Source of the DNA: an uncultured Collinsella sp.
GTDB taxonomy: Bacteria > Actinomycetota > Coriobacteriia > Coriobacteriales > Coriobacteriaceae
DNA: 30,105 nt
NCBI GenBank assembly: GCA_900548495.1
Contig: URKT01000017.1
Coordinates: 1-30,105 of the forward strand
Direction: 5' to 3'
The translations under genes and the position numbers were made by a program. Numbering within the stretch: the stretch's first letter is position 1; the number at the start of each line of letters is the position of its first letter. The notes under the pieces were generated by a model. It saw nothing but the letters and a program-made list of their open reading frames with translations, was not told where the DNA came from and did not search any database. Shown piece after piece: positions 6,204 to 14,231 of the stretch.

Positions 6204-7184
6204 CTACTCAGCCATCTGAGCCTGGACGGCGGTGATGGCCACGACACCCACGATGTCGTCGGCAGAGCAGCCGCGCGAAAGGTCGTTGACCGGTTTGGCG
6301 ATGCCCTGCAGGATGGGGCCGTAGGCGTCAGCACCGGCGAAGCGCTGGACCAGCTTGTAGCCGATGTTGCCGGCCTCGAGGTCGGGGAACACGAGCACGT
6401 TGGCCTTGCCGGCAACGGAGGAGCCGGGAGCCTTGAGCTGGGCGACGGTGGGGACGATAGCGGCATCGAGCTGCAGGTCGCCGTCGATGGCGAGCTCGGG
6501 AGCCTTCTCCTTGCAGAACTTCACGGCCTCTTGGACCTTCTTGGCGACCTCGCCACCGGCGGAGCCCATGGTGGAGTAGGAGAGCATGGCCACGTGCGGC
6601 TCAACGTTGCCCATGAAGGTGGACCAGGAGTGAGCGGAGGCGATGGCGATCTCGGAGAGTTCGTCAGAGGACGGGTTGATGTTGAGGCCGCAGTCGGCGA
6701 AGATCAGCGTGCCGTCGGTGCCGAACTGCGGGGTGTCGGTGCACATCACGAAGAAGGCCGAGACCAGCTTGGTGCCCGGGGCGGTCTTGAGGATCTGCAG
6801 CGCGGGGCGCAGGGTGTCGGCGGTGGAGTGGCAGGCGCCGGAGACCAGGCCGTCGGCATCGCCCATCTTGACCATCATGGTGCCAAAGTAGGTGGCGTCC
6901 ATCACCTGGGCGCGAGCCTGCTCGATGGTAACGCCCTTCTTGGCACGGAGCTCAGCAAACTTCTGCGCATACTCCTCGTGCTTCTCGGCATTGCGCGGGT
7001 CGATGACGGTAGCGCCGGGAACGTTGATCTCGTCGGGGTTGCCCAGGATGACGATCTTTGCCAGGCCCTCCTCGATGATTTTGGTGGCCGCGACGATAGT
7101 GCGCGGATCCTCGCCCTCGGGCAGGACGATCGTCTTAAGGTCGGCCTTGGCGGCAGACTTCATACGGTTTAGGAAATCGCTCAT
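6204..7184 (-). CDS. pta: Phosphate acetyltransferase
   Basis: This 326-residue protein is the short (class I) Pta that interconverts acetyl-CoA and acetyl phosphate. Landmarks are IVLPEGEDPRTIVAATKI near residue 18, ATYFGTMMVKMGDADGLVSG near 128, TADTLRPALQ, the FADCGLNINPSSDELSEIA segment near 182, and VLVFPDLEAGNIGYKLVQR near 265 followed by GPILQGIAKPVNDLSRGCS. The minus-strand ATG at 7182-7184 has TAAGGAG 5 bases upstream. It faces the two ackA genes across the nested inverted repeat, so the pathway genes are adjacent but convergent. It may have its own promoter in the 7185-7415 region shared with divergent glf. Confidence 0.96.
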   Translation of the reverse strand: MSDFLNRMKSAAKADLKTIVLPEGEDPRTIVAATKIIEEGLAKIVILGNPDEINVPGATVIDPRNAEKHEEYAQKFAELRAKKGVTIEQARAQVMDATYFGTMMVKMGDADGLVSGACHSTADTLRPALQILKTAPGTKLVSAFFVMCTDTPQFGTDGTLIFADCGLNINPSSDELSEIAIASAHSWSTFMGNVEPHVAMLSYSTMGSAGGEVAKKVQEAVKFCKEKAPELAIDGDLQLDAAIVPTVAQLKAPGSSVAGKANVLVFPDLEAGNIGYKLVQRFAGADAYGPILQGIAKPVNDLSRGCSADDIVGVVAITAVQAQMAE

Positions 7185-7236
7185 GTTACTCCTTACAAGC
7201 GTTTCGCTAAGCTCCAGGCACCCGGCTGTTCACGAA

Positions 7237-7259
7237 TAAACCCGCTGCTGGCGGGTTTA
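7237..7259. promoter_or_regulatory. Hairpin in the divergent pta/glf intergenic region
   Basis: TAAACCCGC-TGCTG-GCGGGTTTA is a perfect 9-base stem upstream of pta on one strand and of glf on the other. A similar AATAAACCC/GGGTTTATT hairpin lies upstream of ackA1 (3243-3277). It could be an operator or a leader hairpin of pta. The rest of 7185-7415 holds a TATAAT box at 7332-7337 on the plus strand, probably for glf, with no clear -35. Confidence 0.4.
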
Positions 7260-7415
7260 CCTTTCAATTATGTACGCCGCGGTGCTTGAGCTTTCCTTGT
7301 GTGGCAAGCTCATTATAGGACGCATTAGCGCTATAATCGCTCTGATAAATATGTCTCGAAGAATGTTCGAGAAAAGCCCAGCTAACGAGCCCGTGGCTTT
7401 TGACAAGGAGTATCG

Positions 7416-8618
7416 ATGCAGATTACCTCAGGCCTGCCTGAAGGCTTTAACGCCGGCGCGTACGACATGATTGTCGTCGGTGCTGGATATGCCGGTGCCG
7501 TTTGCGCCCGCCGTCTTGCCGAGACCATCGGCTATCGTGTTGCCGTTTTGGAGCGCCGTAGCCACATTGCGGGCAATGCCTATGACTGCACTGACGAGGC
7601 CGGAATCCTGATTCACGAGTACGGTCCGCATATCTATCACACCTTTAACGAGCGCGTGCACAATTTCCTGTCGCGCTTTACCAAGTGGACGGATTATCAG
7701 CACAAGGTGCTCGCCAACATCAACGGTACCCTTATGCCCGTGCCCTTCAACCATGCGAGTCTCAAGCTCGCCTTTGGTGACGAGCGCGGCGAGGAGCTGT
7801 ATCAGAAGCTCGTGGAGACCTTTGGCAAGGATGTCAAGGTGCCCATTATGGAGCTGCGTAAGAAGAACGACCCGGATCTTGCCGAGGTCGCCGATTACGT
7901 CTACGAGAACGTCTTTTTACATTACACCATGAAGCAGTGGGGCCAGACGCCCGATCAGATCGACCCCTCGATCACCGGCCGCGTTCCCGTCTTTGTGGGC
8001 GATGATGACCGCTACTTCCCGCAAGCTCCCTTCCAGGGCATGCCGCAGGAGGGCTACACGGCGCTCTTTGAGCACATGCTCGACCACGACCTGATCGACG
8101 TGTTCTGCGACGTGGACGCCCGTGACCTCTTTGAAATCGATGACACCACCGTCAAGATCGACGGCAAGGTCTATGGTGGCGAGATCGTCTACACCGGTCC
8201 ACTCGACGAGCTGTTCAACCTCGACTTGGGTGCGTTGCCGTACCGCACGCTCGATATGAAGTTCGAGACGCTCGATATGGACCAGTTCCAGCCCGTGGGC
8301 ACTGTCAACTACACCACGAGCGAGGACTACACGCGCATCACCGAGTTCAAGAACATGACCGGTCAGGTCCTGCCCGGCAAGACCACCATCATGAAGGAGT
8401 ACTCCAAGGCCTATACGCCCGGCTCGGGCGAGACGCCGTACTACGCCATTCTTGAGCCCGAGAACCGTGAGCTCTATGAGCGCTATCTTGAGCGCGTCCA
8501 GAACCTGACGAACTTCCACCCGGTGGGTCGTCTGGCCGAGTATCGTTACTACGATATGGACGCCGTGACCAATTCTGCCCTCGATCTTTCGGATGAGATT
8601 ATCGCCTGCCATGCATAA
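7416..8618 (+). CDS. glf: UDP-galactopyranose mutase
   Basis: This 400-residue flavoenzyme has an N-terminal FAD-binding Rossmann motif, MIVVGAGYAGAVCARRLAE from about residue 18. It also has the family motifs AGNAYDCTDEAGILIHEYGPHIYHT and, further on, KQWGQTPDQIDPSITGRVPV. Later conserved segments are DRYFPQAPFQGMPQEGYTALFEHML, VYTGPLDELFN and RLAEYRYYDMD near the end. It isomerises UDP-galactopyranose to UDP-galactofuranose in the cytoplasm for surface glycans. ATG 7416 follows AAGGAGTATCG. The N-terminus is about 15 residues longer than minimal homologs. The next gene, a glycosyltransferase, starts inside its last codons, so the two are translationally coupled. Confidence 0.96.
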   Translation: MQITSGLPEGFNAGAYDMIVVGAGYAGAVCARRLAETIGYRVAVLERRSHIAGNAYDCTDEAGILIHEYGPHIYHTFNERVHNFLSRFTKWTDYQHKVLANINGTLMPVPFNHASLKLAFGDERGEELYQKLVETFGKDVKVPIMELRKKNDPDLAEVADYVYENVFLHYTMKQWGQTPDQIDPSITGRVPVFVGDDDRYFPQAPFQGMPQEGYTALFEHMLDHDLIDVFCDVDARDLFEIDDTTVKIDGKVYGGEIVYTGPLDELFNLDLGALPYRTLDMKFETLDMDQFQPVGTVNYTTSEDYTRITEFKNMTGQVLPGKTTIMKEYSKAYTPGSGETPYYAILEPENRELYERYLERVQNLTNFHPVGRLAEYRYYDMDAVTNSALDLSDEIIACHA

Positions 8619-9642
8619 AGTCATAACATTCGGTATTCCCTCGTATAACGCCGCCAAGGACATGGACCATTGCATCACCTCCATCTTGGAGGGGAGCAAT
8701 TACGCTACCGATATCGAGATTATCGTGGTGGACGACGGCTCCAAGGACGAGACGGCCGATAAGGCCGATGAGTGGGAGGCACGTTATCCTGGAATCATCC
8801 GCGCGGTGCACCAGGAGAATGGCGGTCACGGTATTGCCGTCCTTTCGGGTCTGCGCGAGGCGCAGGGCACCTACTACAAGGTTGTCGACTCGGACGACTG
8901 GCTTGACGGCGCTGCCCTTTCGACCATGCTGTCGATTCTGCGTGGCTTTGAGGAGCGCGACCAGCGCGTTGACCTGTTTATCTCGAACTACGTGTACGAG
9001 AAGGTTTACGAGGGCACGCATACCGCTATTGGCTACAAATTTGCCCTGCCGCGCAAAAAGATTTTCTCTTGGGACCAGATCGGACACTTCCGTCCCGATC
9101 AAAATCTGCTCATGCACAGCCTGTGCTATCGCACCGATGTACTGCGCGAGTCCAATCTGCCTATGCCGGCACACACGTTCTACGTGGATAATATCTACGC
9201 ATACGTGCCGCTGCCGCGCTGCAAGACCATGTACTACGCCGACATCGACCTCTATCGCTACTTTATCGGTCGCGAGGGCCAGAGCGTCAATGAGGCCACG
9301 ATGGTCAAGCGCCTGGGTCAGCAGTTCCGCGTAACGCGCATCATGATGGAATCGTTCCACCTGTACCAGGACGTCGAGTCCTCGCGTCTGCGTTCGTACA
9401 TGATGGGCTACTTCACCATGATGATGGCGATTTGCTCGGTGCTCACCAAGCTTTCCGAGGAAGATTGTGCCGATGAGCGCCTGAAGACGCTGTGGAAGGA
9501 CCTGAAGGAGTACGACGAGCGCATGTATCGTCGCGCTCGCTACGGCGTGGTCGGATTCTTCACCAACCTGCGTGGACGGGCCGGAGGCAAAACCACACTT
9601 GGCCTATACCATCTTGCCTCTAAGATCTTCAAATTCAACTAG
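8611..9642 (+). CDS. Family 2 glycosyltransferase
   Basis: This is a GT-A fold glycosyltransferase of about 343 residues. The start reads MHKVITFGIPSYNAAKDMDH, followed by the nucleotide-binding IIVVDDGSKDETADKADEW, ENGGHGIAVLSGLREAQGTYYKVVDSDDW (DxD-type metal motif in DSDD) and a helical C-terminal region to KIFKFN. I chose ATG 8611, which overlaps the glf stop by 8 bases and begins right at the first beta strand; ATG 8593 is also in frame. There are no membrane segments at the start. With glf next to it, transfer of galactofuranose or another sugar to a surface glycan is likely, but the donor and acceptor are not evident. Confidence 0.9.
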   Translation: MHKVITFGIPSYNAAKDMDHCITSILEGSNYATDIEIIVVDDGSKDETADKADEWEARYPGIIRAVHQENGGHGIAVLSGLREAQGTYYKVVDSDDWLDGAALSTMLSILRGFEERDQRVDLFISNYVYEKVYEGTHTAIGYKFALPRKKIFSWDQIGHFRPDQNLLMHSLCYRTDVLRESNLPMPAHTFYVDNIYAYVPLPRCKTMYYADIDLYRYFIGREGQSVNEATMVKRLGQQFRVTRIMMESFHLYQDVESSRLRSYMMGYFTMMMAICSVLTKLSEEDCADERLKTLWKDLKEYDERMYRRARYGVVGFFTNLRGRAGGKTTLGLYHLASKIFKFN

Positions 9643-9665
9643 CACAAAAAACGCTAGGGTAACGG

Positions 9666-9774
9666 GGACCCCTGGTCCTTAACTTGCTACTTCGAACAAT
9701 CCTGCGCAAGACGGAGGCGCCACTGGCGCCTCCTTTGCGTGCGGAACTCGTATCAAGTTAAGGACCAGGGGTCC
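9666..9774. repeat. Nested inverted repeat after the glycosyltransferase
   Basis: The outer arms (9666-9686 and 9754-9774) are perfect 21-base reverse complements beginning GGACCCCTGGTCC. The inner stem GGAGGCGCC-ACT-GGCGCCTCC (9713-9733) is extended by CGCAA/TTGCG. It starts 24 bases after the glycosyltransferase stop. There is no T-run, so it is not a typical terminator. Confidence 0.9.
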
Positions 9775-9790
9775 TCTGCTGTGTCTCGCT

Positions 9791-9835
9791 TTATGTCAGA
9801 TAGTTGAATTTGAAGATCTTAGACGCGCGGTACAC
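9791..9835 (-). pseudogene. C-terminal scrap of a second glycosyltransferase
   Basis: Read on the minus strand, this encodes VYRASKIFKFNYLT and a stop, nearly the same ending as the plus-strand glycosyltransferase (LYHLASKIFKFN). 23 bases (9801-9823) are a perfect reverse complement of 9619-9641, and the preceding Ala codon differs only silently. No glycosyltransferase reading extends further upstream on that strand. It looks like the remaining 3' end of a paralogous gene in reverse orientation. Confidence 0.6.
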
Positions 9836-9868
9836 AGGGGCCTGGGCTGAAGGGGATCTTGTTGAGTA

Positions 9869-9993
9869 GGTTGCCCGGTGGAGCTTGGTTATGTTTGTCG
9901 CGAGTTCCGCACGAGCCGAAGAGCACTTAATGTGCTCTTCGTGCGAGCCAGGACTGTAGAGCAGCAAACATAACCAAGACCCACCGGGCAACC
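9869..9993. repeat. Nested inverted repeat before the P1 peptidase gene end
   Basis: The outer arms (9869-9897 and 9965-9993) match as reverse complements at 27 of 29 positions, beginning GGTTGCCCGGTGG. The inner hairpin is GAAGAGCAC-TTAAT-GTGCTCTTC (9918-9940), extended by CGCAC/GTGCG. The element ends 12 bases from the stop of the convergent peptidase gene. Architecture resembles 6059-6187 and 9666-9774, although the sequences are unrelated. Confidence 0.9.
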
Positions 9994-10005
9994 GGTCGAG
10001 TAAGG

Positions 10006-11007
10006 TTACTTCGCGGCACCCGGGATTCCGTGGGAGGTTTTGGCGGTTTTGGCTCCGTTTACGATGGCGGTCTGCAGGGCCCTTACGGCGAGCATGCCCA
10101 GCAGGTCTAGGGGTACGGCGGCGCTTGCCTGGGCACCCAGTTTGCCGCTGGCGAGGGTGTAGATGGTGTCACCGTCGTTCGTGGTGTGCGTGGGGCGGAT
10201 GGCGTGCGCATAGGCATCTGCGGCCATCTGGGAGACCTTGGTGGCCTGCGCCTTGGTGAGCTCAACGTTGGTGACGATGCAGCTGATGGTGGTGTTGGTG
10301 CGGTCGAGTGGCATTTGCATGGAGCCGGCGGCGGCAAAGGCTGCGAGCTCCATGTCGACGATCTGGTCGCTGTCTGCTGCAGCGCGCATACCAGCGACCC
10401 ATTCACCGGTGAAGGGGTCGACGATATTGCCGCAGGCGTTGACCGAGACCACGGCACCCACCTTAACAGGGCCGAGTGCCACGGCGGCAGCGCCTAGGCC
10501 GGCCTTCATGCAGGTGGCGGGGCCCATGAGCTTGCCCACCGTGGCACCGGTGCCGGCGCCTACGTTGCCCTGCTCGAGCGTGGTGGGGGTGTTGTCGAGT
10601 GCTTCGCGCACGGCGGCGACGCCGGCCTCAATGTCGGGGCGAACGGTGGGGTTACCAAAGGCGAGGTCGAAGATACAGCTGGAGCACACGATAGGCACCT
10701 GCGTGGGGCCGACGGGAAGGCCGATGCCGCGGCTCTCAAGCTCGCGAGCGACGCCGCTTGCAGCCTCGAGGCCAAAGGCCGATCCACCCGAAAGGCAGAC
10801 GGCGTGTACCTTGTCCACGGTGTTCTCGGGTCGCAGCAGGTCGGTCTCGCGCGATGCCGGCGCACCGCCGCGAACGTCAACACCGCCGGTGGCGCCCTCG
10901 GGTGCCACGATTACGGTGCAACCGGTGCCGGCCTCCTCGTCCGTATAGTTGCCAAAGCAAAAGCCATCAACATCGCAAACGTCAATGGCCTCAAGCAGTG
11001 TATCCAT
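10006..11007 (-). CDS. P1 family peptidase (S58, DmpA/NylC-like)
   Basis: This 333-residue protein belongs to the self-cleaving N-terminal nucleophile family that includes the DmpA aminopeptidase and nylon oligomer hydrolase NylC. Visible motifs are GCTVIVAPEGATGGVDVRGG, a GxPA-type RETDLL segment, HAVCLSGGSAFGLEAASGV and VGAGTGATVGKL. The probable autocleavage site is at the Asn-Thr before TTISCIVTNVEL, around residue 240, which would free a Thr nucleophile on the beta chain. No signal peptide is seen, so it should act in the cytoplasm. ATG 11005-11007 is preceded by AGGAGTAAAAC. The natural substrate cannot be told; short peptides or beta-amino acid amides are options. It is followed only by the 9869-9993 repeat. 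Confidence 0.88.
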   Translation of the reverse strand: MDTLLEAIDVCDVDGFCFGNYTDEEAGTGCTVIVAPEGATGGVDVRGGAPASRETDLLRPENTVDKVHAVCLSGGSAFGLEAASGVARELESRGIGLPVGPTQVPIVCSSCIFDLAFGNPTVRPDIEAGVAAVREALDNTPTTLEQGNVGAGTGATVGKLMGPATCMKAGLGAAAVALGPVKVGAVVSVNACGNIVDPFTGEWVAGMRAAADSDQIVDMELAAFAAAGSMQMPLDRTNTTISCIVTNVELTKAQATKVSQMAADAYAHAIRPTHTTNDGDTIYTLASGKLGAQASAAVPLDLLGMLAVRALQTAIVNGAKTAKTSHGIPGAAK

Positions 11008-11077
11008 GTTTTACTCCTATCGGTTTTCCGCCGGGCCTTATGCCCGGTCGGGATCCGTACGGTACGCCGAAATTGTA

Positions 11078-11100
11078 GGCGCTGGGGGATACCCAGCGCC
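11078..11100 (-). terminator. Hairpin after maf
   Basis: GGCGCTGGG pairs perfectly with CCCAGCGCC around a 5-base loop, 8 bases past the maf stop on the minus strand. Only a weak TACAATTT follows. It probably ends the DJ-1/maf transcript. Confidence 0.5.
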
Positions 11101-11108
11101 AGATGCAA

Positions 11109-11690
11109 TTACGATAGTTTTTGAATCGCACGCGCGACGCGAGCGATGGGCAGGCCCACCACGTTGTAGAAGTCGCCCGAAATATCATGCACGAGCATGC
11201 GCCCGCCGACGCCCTGAATGCCGTAGGCGCCTGCCTTGTCCATGGGCTCGCCTGAGGCGACGTAGCGCTCAATCTGCTCGTCGGTGAGCTCATAGAACGT
11301 CACGTCGGTCACATCGACAAACGACAGGCTCTCGGCGGCGTGCGGGGCTGTGGCGTCTCCGGCTCTAACGATGCAGACGCCGGTTGCGACCTGGTGCGTG
11401 CGCCCCGAGAGCTCGTGGAGCATGGTGCGGGCTTCATCCTCGTTTGCCGGCTTGCCCAAAAGCTTGCCATCGAAGGTGACGATGGTGTCGGCCGCGATGG
11501 TCAGCTCACTGGGCTCGGCGTGCTCGGCGGCAACGGCGGCAGCCTTAGCGCGAGCTAAGCGCTCGACAAGCGTAAGCGGGGTTTCGTCATCAAAAGGAGT
11601 CTCGTCGATGTCAGCGGGAATGACGCGGATGTCGTAGCCCGCTTCGCGCATCAACTCGATGCGGCGCGGTGATTGCGAAGCCAAAATCAT
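11109..11690 (-). CDS. maf: Maf family nucleoside triphosphate pyrophosphatase
   Basis: This 193-residue protein begins MILASQSPRRIELMREAGYD with the SxSPRR nucleotide-binding motif. It has the catalytic AADTIV segment near residue 67 with KLLGKPANEDEARTML after it, and GAYGIQGVGGRMLVHDISGDFYNVVGLP near the C-terminus. Maf proteins hydrolyse non-canonical or modified nucleoside triphosphates to monophosphates and are linked to septum arrest. Its ATG overlaps the stop of the upstream DJ-1 gene as ATGA (11687-11690), so the pair is translationally coupled. Which Maf subgroup (dTTP/UTP or m7GTP preferring) it falls in is not certain by eye. Confidence 0.94.
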   Translation of the reverse strand: MILASQSPRRIELMREAGYDIRVIPADIDETPFDDETPLTLVERLARAKAAAVAAEHAEPSELTIAADTIVTFDGKLLGKPANEDEARTMLHELSGRTHQVATGVCIVRAGDATAPHAAESLSFVDVTDVTFYELTDEQIERYVASGEPMDKAGAYGIQGVGGRMLVHDISGDFYNVVGLPIARVARAIQKLS

Positions 11691-12229
11691 AGCTGAATGC
11701 CCTCGGCAACCTTCTCGACAGCCTTGTCGCCGGCGAGCGTACGCAGCAGCTCAAGCGCAAAGGGGAGCGACTGGGCCATGCCGCTGGCGGTGATGATGTT
11801 GCCGTCGTGCGTGACCTTGTCGCCGGTATAGGCGCCCTCGGGGAAGCTCTTCTCAAAGCCGGGGAAGCACGTGGCGCGGCGTCCCTCGAGCAGGTCAAGC
11901 TCGCCCAGGATAAACGGGGCGGCGCAGATGGCGGCAACATGCTTGGTCGCGGCGAACTCGCAGACTACATCGCAGACGCGCTGGTCGGCGCGCAGGTTGG
12001 TGGCGCCGGGCAGACCGCCGGGCAGCACGACGCAGTCGTACTCATCAAAGTTAATCTCGTCAAAGAGTGCGTCGCAAGTTACGGGAATCTGCAGCGAGCT
12101 TACGACCTCGCGCGTGGGCATGATCGAGACGAGCGTGGCGCGCACGCCGCCGCGACGCATGACATCGACCATGGTCAGGCATTCAATCGTTTCAAAGCCA
12201 TCGGCGGCAAGAACGGCAACGCTGGGCAT
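11687..12229 (-). CDS. DJ-1/PfpI family protein
   Basis: This 180-residue protein starts MPSVAVLAADGFETIECLTMVDVMRRGG and carries the nucleophile elbow AAICAAPFILGEL (Cys near residue 103). The conserved Glu in FETIE and the GAYTGDKVTHDGNIITASGMA segment are typical of the DJ-1/ThiJ branch (YajL-like). Members are reported to act as glyoxalases, deglycases or oxidative-stress chaperones; which applies here is not visible. I chose ATG 12229 because AAAGGAACCC lies just upstream and the fold begins here. A longer frame from 12295 adds 22 non-conserved residues. It is coupled to maf by a 4-base overlap. Confidence 0.9.
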   Translation of the reverse strand: MPSVAVLAADGFETIECLTMVDVMRRGGVRATLVSIMPTREVVSSLQIPVTCDALFDEINFDEYDCVVLPGGLPGATNLRADQRVCDVVCEFAATKHVAAICAAPFILGELDLLEGRRATCFPGFEKSFPEGAYTGDKVTHDGNIITASGMAQSLPFALELLRTLAGDKAVEKVAEGIQL

Positions 12230-12435
12230 AAGGGTTCCTTTCATAGGGCGGCATACAATTAGCCGTCTTATACCCCGAAGACCCCCGCTTGCCACGCACC
12301 ATTCCCCAATGATTTTGATCCCCGCCCCAGAAAATCATGCAGGGTGGATGGGTGTTGCGCACTAGGAGGGGCTTGCGGCGCGGCGATAAAATCTCGGCAT
12401 CCGTCATCTTTCGCTACATGAGGAGCTGATTTGCG

Positions 12436-12729
12436 ATGATTAGTGTATTCGATCTTCTCGTTTTGCTAGTTGTATTTGGTGGTGTCGCGGCTGTCGCCTT
12501 TGCTGTTATCTTGAACAAGGAATCGTCGAATAAGCCTCAGCCTCCGCAGTCCAATTCGTACCAGCAAATACCTCCGGCGCAGCAGGTTTCGCAGGTACAG
12601 CAGGCGTCGACCGCGATCGATGATGCTCAGCCAGTTGAGCCCACTTATTTCTGTGCCCAGTGCGGGTCAAATCTGGAGACAAATGCCTCCTTCTGCCAAA
12701 AATGCGGCGCGCCAGTCAGCCATCAGTAA
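12436..12729 (+). CDS. Small membrane-anchored zinc-ribbon protein
   Basis: This 97-residue protein has one N-terminal hydrophobic helix (about residues 4-27, FDLLVLLVVFGGVAAVAFAV). A Gln/Pro/Ser-rich linker (30-67) follows, then a C-terminal zinc ribbon with CAQCG and CQKCG pairs spaced 15 residues apart (residues 72-93). The layout suggests a ribbon tethered to the inner face of the membrane, or outside if the topology is reversed. GAGGAG lies 13 bases before the ATG, a loose spacing. It stands alone: divergent from DJ-1 and convergent with the rRNA methyltransferase. No function can be assigned; many bacterial proteins carry such ribbons as accessory modules. Confidence 0.8.
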   Translation: MISVFDLLVLLVVFGGVAAVAFAVILNKESSNKPQPPQSNSYQQIPPAQQVSQVQQASTAIDDAQPVEPTYFCAQCGSNLETNASFCQKCGAPVSHQ

Positions 12730-12735
12730 GGAAAT

Positions 12736-12789
12736 GGGGCGGGAGTTCAGCAATCATTCACCATTCGATGATTGCTGAGCCCCCGCCCC
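12736..12789. terminator. Bidirectional hairpin between convergent genes
   Basis: GGGGCGGG (12736-12743) pairs with CCCGCCCC (12782-12789), and inside it CAGCAATCAT pairs with ATGATTGCTG. It lies between the zinc-ribbon gene and the convergent methyltransferase stop and likely serves both as terminator. Confidence 0.65.
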
Positions 12790-12804
12790 CTAAAACGGAT
12801 TAGT

Positions 12805-14118
12805 TTAGTTGCGCTTGAGGTGGACGACCGTTTCGCAGTGGAAGGTTTGCGGGAACAGGTCGACCGGTGTGATCTTGACGGGGGAGAAGGTGCCCTCCTC
12901 GACAAAGCGCTTGAGGTCGCGGGCCAGAGTTGCCGGGTCGCAGCTCACGTAGGCGACATCGCGGGCACTCGTGCTCGCGATGAGGTCTATGGCCTCGGGC
13001 GCGAGGCCCGCACGCGGCGGGTCGACCACCAGGACATCGGCGTCCTGGTCGGGGAACTCGCGCACCGCGTCTCCGCCAATGACGTCGACGTTATCAAGCT
13101 TGTTGATCTCCAGGTTGCGACGCAGGTCGCGCACGGCCGGGCCGTAGGCCTCGACGGCGGCGACAAAGTCGCAGCGGCGGGCGAGCGGCAGGGTAAAGGT
13201 GCCGGCACCGCAGTACAGGTCCACGGCAAGCTCGTCTTCCTGCGGATCGAGCGTTTCCATGACAAGCTCGATCAAAATCTCGGCACCCTTGGTGTTGACC
13301 TGGAAAAAAGACGGGGCAGACAAGCGCATCTGACCCTCGGCGATATTCTCGGTCCATGAGCCCTCTCCGGCGAGCATTTCGACCTTGGAAACACGGCGGG
13401 CCTTCTTTTCGCCCTTGCTCATCACGCGTACGACACTTGTGGGGTGCGCGGCGTCTGCCAACACGCGCGAGACTTGCGAGCGCGGGAAAGAGCCCGTAGG
13501 CGTCCAGAGCGCCACCTCGAGTGCCTTGGTGCGACGCGAGGCGCGAATGCCCACGCGCTCAAGGCCCAGGTCGTGGCTGCCGCTCAGATAATTGAGCGCG
13601 CCGACGACCGATTTGAGTGCCTTGGGGAAGCGTTTGTCGAACAACGGGCACGAATCGACGGTCACGATCTTGCGAGGATCGACACCGTGCATGCCAAGAC
13701 GCACGCGGCCGTTTACAACGGTCGGCTCGAGTTCGATTTTATTGCGGTAGCCCCAATCATCCTTGGTGTGGCGGATGGGTTGCACCAGTTCATCGACTTG
13801 ATCGGGGCTGAACTTGCCGATACGCTCGAGCGTGGAGCGCAGATTTTGCTCCTTGGCGGCGAGCTGTGCCGTGCGTGAGAGATTGCCCCACGAGCAGCCG
13901 CCGCAGATGCCCACGAAGGGGCAGGGAGACTGAATGCGATCGGGGCTTGGCTCCAGAATCTCGGTGGTGCGGGCACGCATGAACGACTTGCCGTCCTGTA
14001 CGACCTCGGCCTCGACGGTGTCGCCTGCCACGGCGCCCTGCACAAAGACGGCCTTGCCGTTGTCGGCGTGCGCCAGCCCGTCGGCGCCGTAGGTCATCGA
14101 TTCTATAGTGAGCTTCAT
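12805..14118 (-). CDS. rlmD: 23S rRNA (uracil-5-)-methyltransferase, RlmD/RumA type
   Basis: From ATG 14118 this is a 437-residue protein. It has an N-terminal TRAM-like beta domain (residues 1-60), then an iron-sulfur cluster motif with Cys66, Cys72 and Cys75 (CPFVGICGGC) and a fourth Cys near 157 (VDSCPLF). The SAM-binding DLYCGAGTFTLPLA, the VVDPPRAGL motif and the catalytic YVSCDPATLARDL near the C-terminus are all present. Such enzymes methylate C5 of a uridine in 23S rRNA (U1939 or U747 in E. coli); the Gram-positive group can also be called RlmCD. Which site is used here is not resolved. I preferred 14118 over 14154 because MKLTIESMTYG is the conserved beginning. It lies downstream of ppk in the same direction. 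Confidence 0.92.
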   Translation of the reverse strand: MKLTIESMTYGADGLAHADNGKAVFVQGAVAGDTVEAEVVQDGKSFMRARTTEILEPSPDRIQSPCPFVGICGGCSWGNLSRTAQLAAKEQNLRSTLERIGKFSPDQVDELVQPIRHTKDDWGYRNKIELEPTVVNGRVRLGMHGVDPRKIVTVDSCPLFDKRFPKALKSVVGALNYLSGSHDLGLERVGIRASRRTKALEVALWTPTGSFPRSQVSRVLADAAHPTSVVRVMSKGEKKARRVSKVEMLAGEGSWTENIAEGQMRLSAPSFFQVNTKGAEILIELVMETLDPQEDELAVDLYCGAGTFTLPLARRCDFVAAVEAYGPAVRDLRRNLEINKLDNVDVIGGDAVREFPDQDADVLVVDPPRAGLAPEAIDLIASTSARDVAYVSCDPATLARDLKRFVEEGTFSPVKITPVDLFPQTFHCETVVHLKRN

Positions 14119-14168
14119 ATTCCTGCCTGTCATTCGCGTTGTTGTTCGCACCATGGTAGCAGGGAAAA

Positions 14169-14206
14169 GCGCCCCGCATCCGAGGCTTTCCTCAAATGCG
14201 GGGCGC
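14169..14206 (-). terminator. Terminator after ppk
   Basis: On the minus strand GCGCCCCGCAT pairs perfectly with ATGCGGGGCGC across a 16-base loop and is followed by TTTTCCC. It lies 26 bases after the ppk stop and separates ppk from the methyltransferase gene. Confidence 0.85.
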
Positions 14207-14231
14207 TTCTACAAACTGCTTCTACAAACGA

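Noticed and set aside
6042..7172. A 376-codon plus-strand frame opposite pta
   Set aside because: Gly/Val/Asp/His-rich shadow of pta that also crosses the nested inverted repeat; no recognisable domain.
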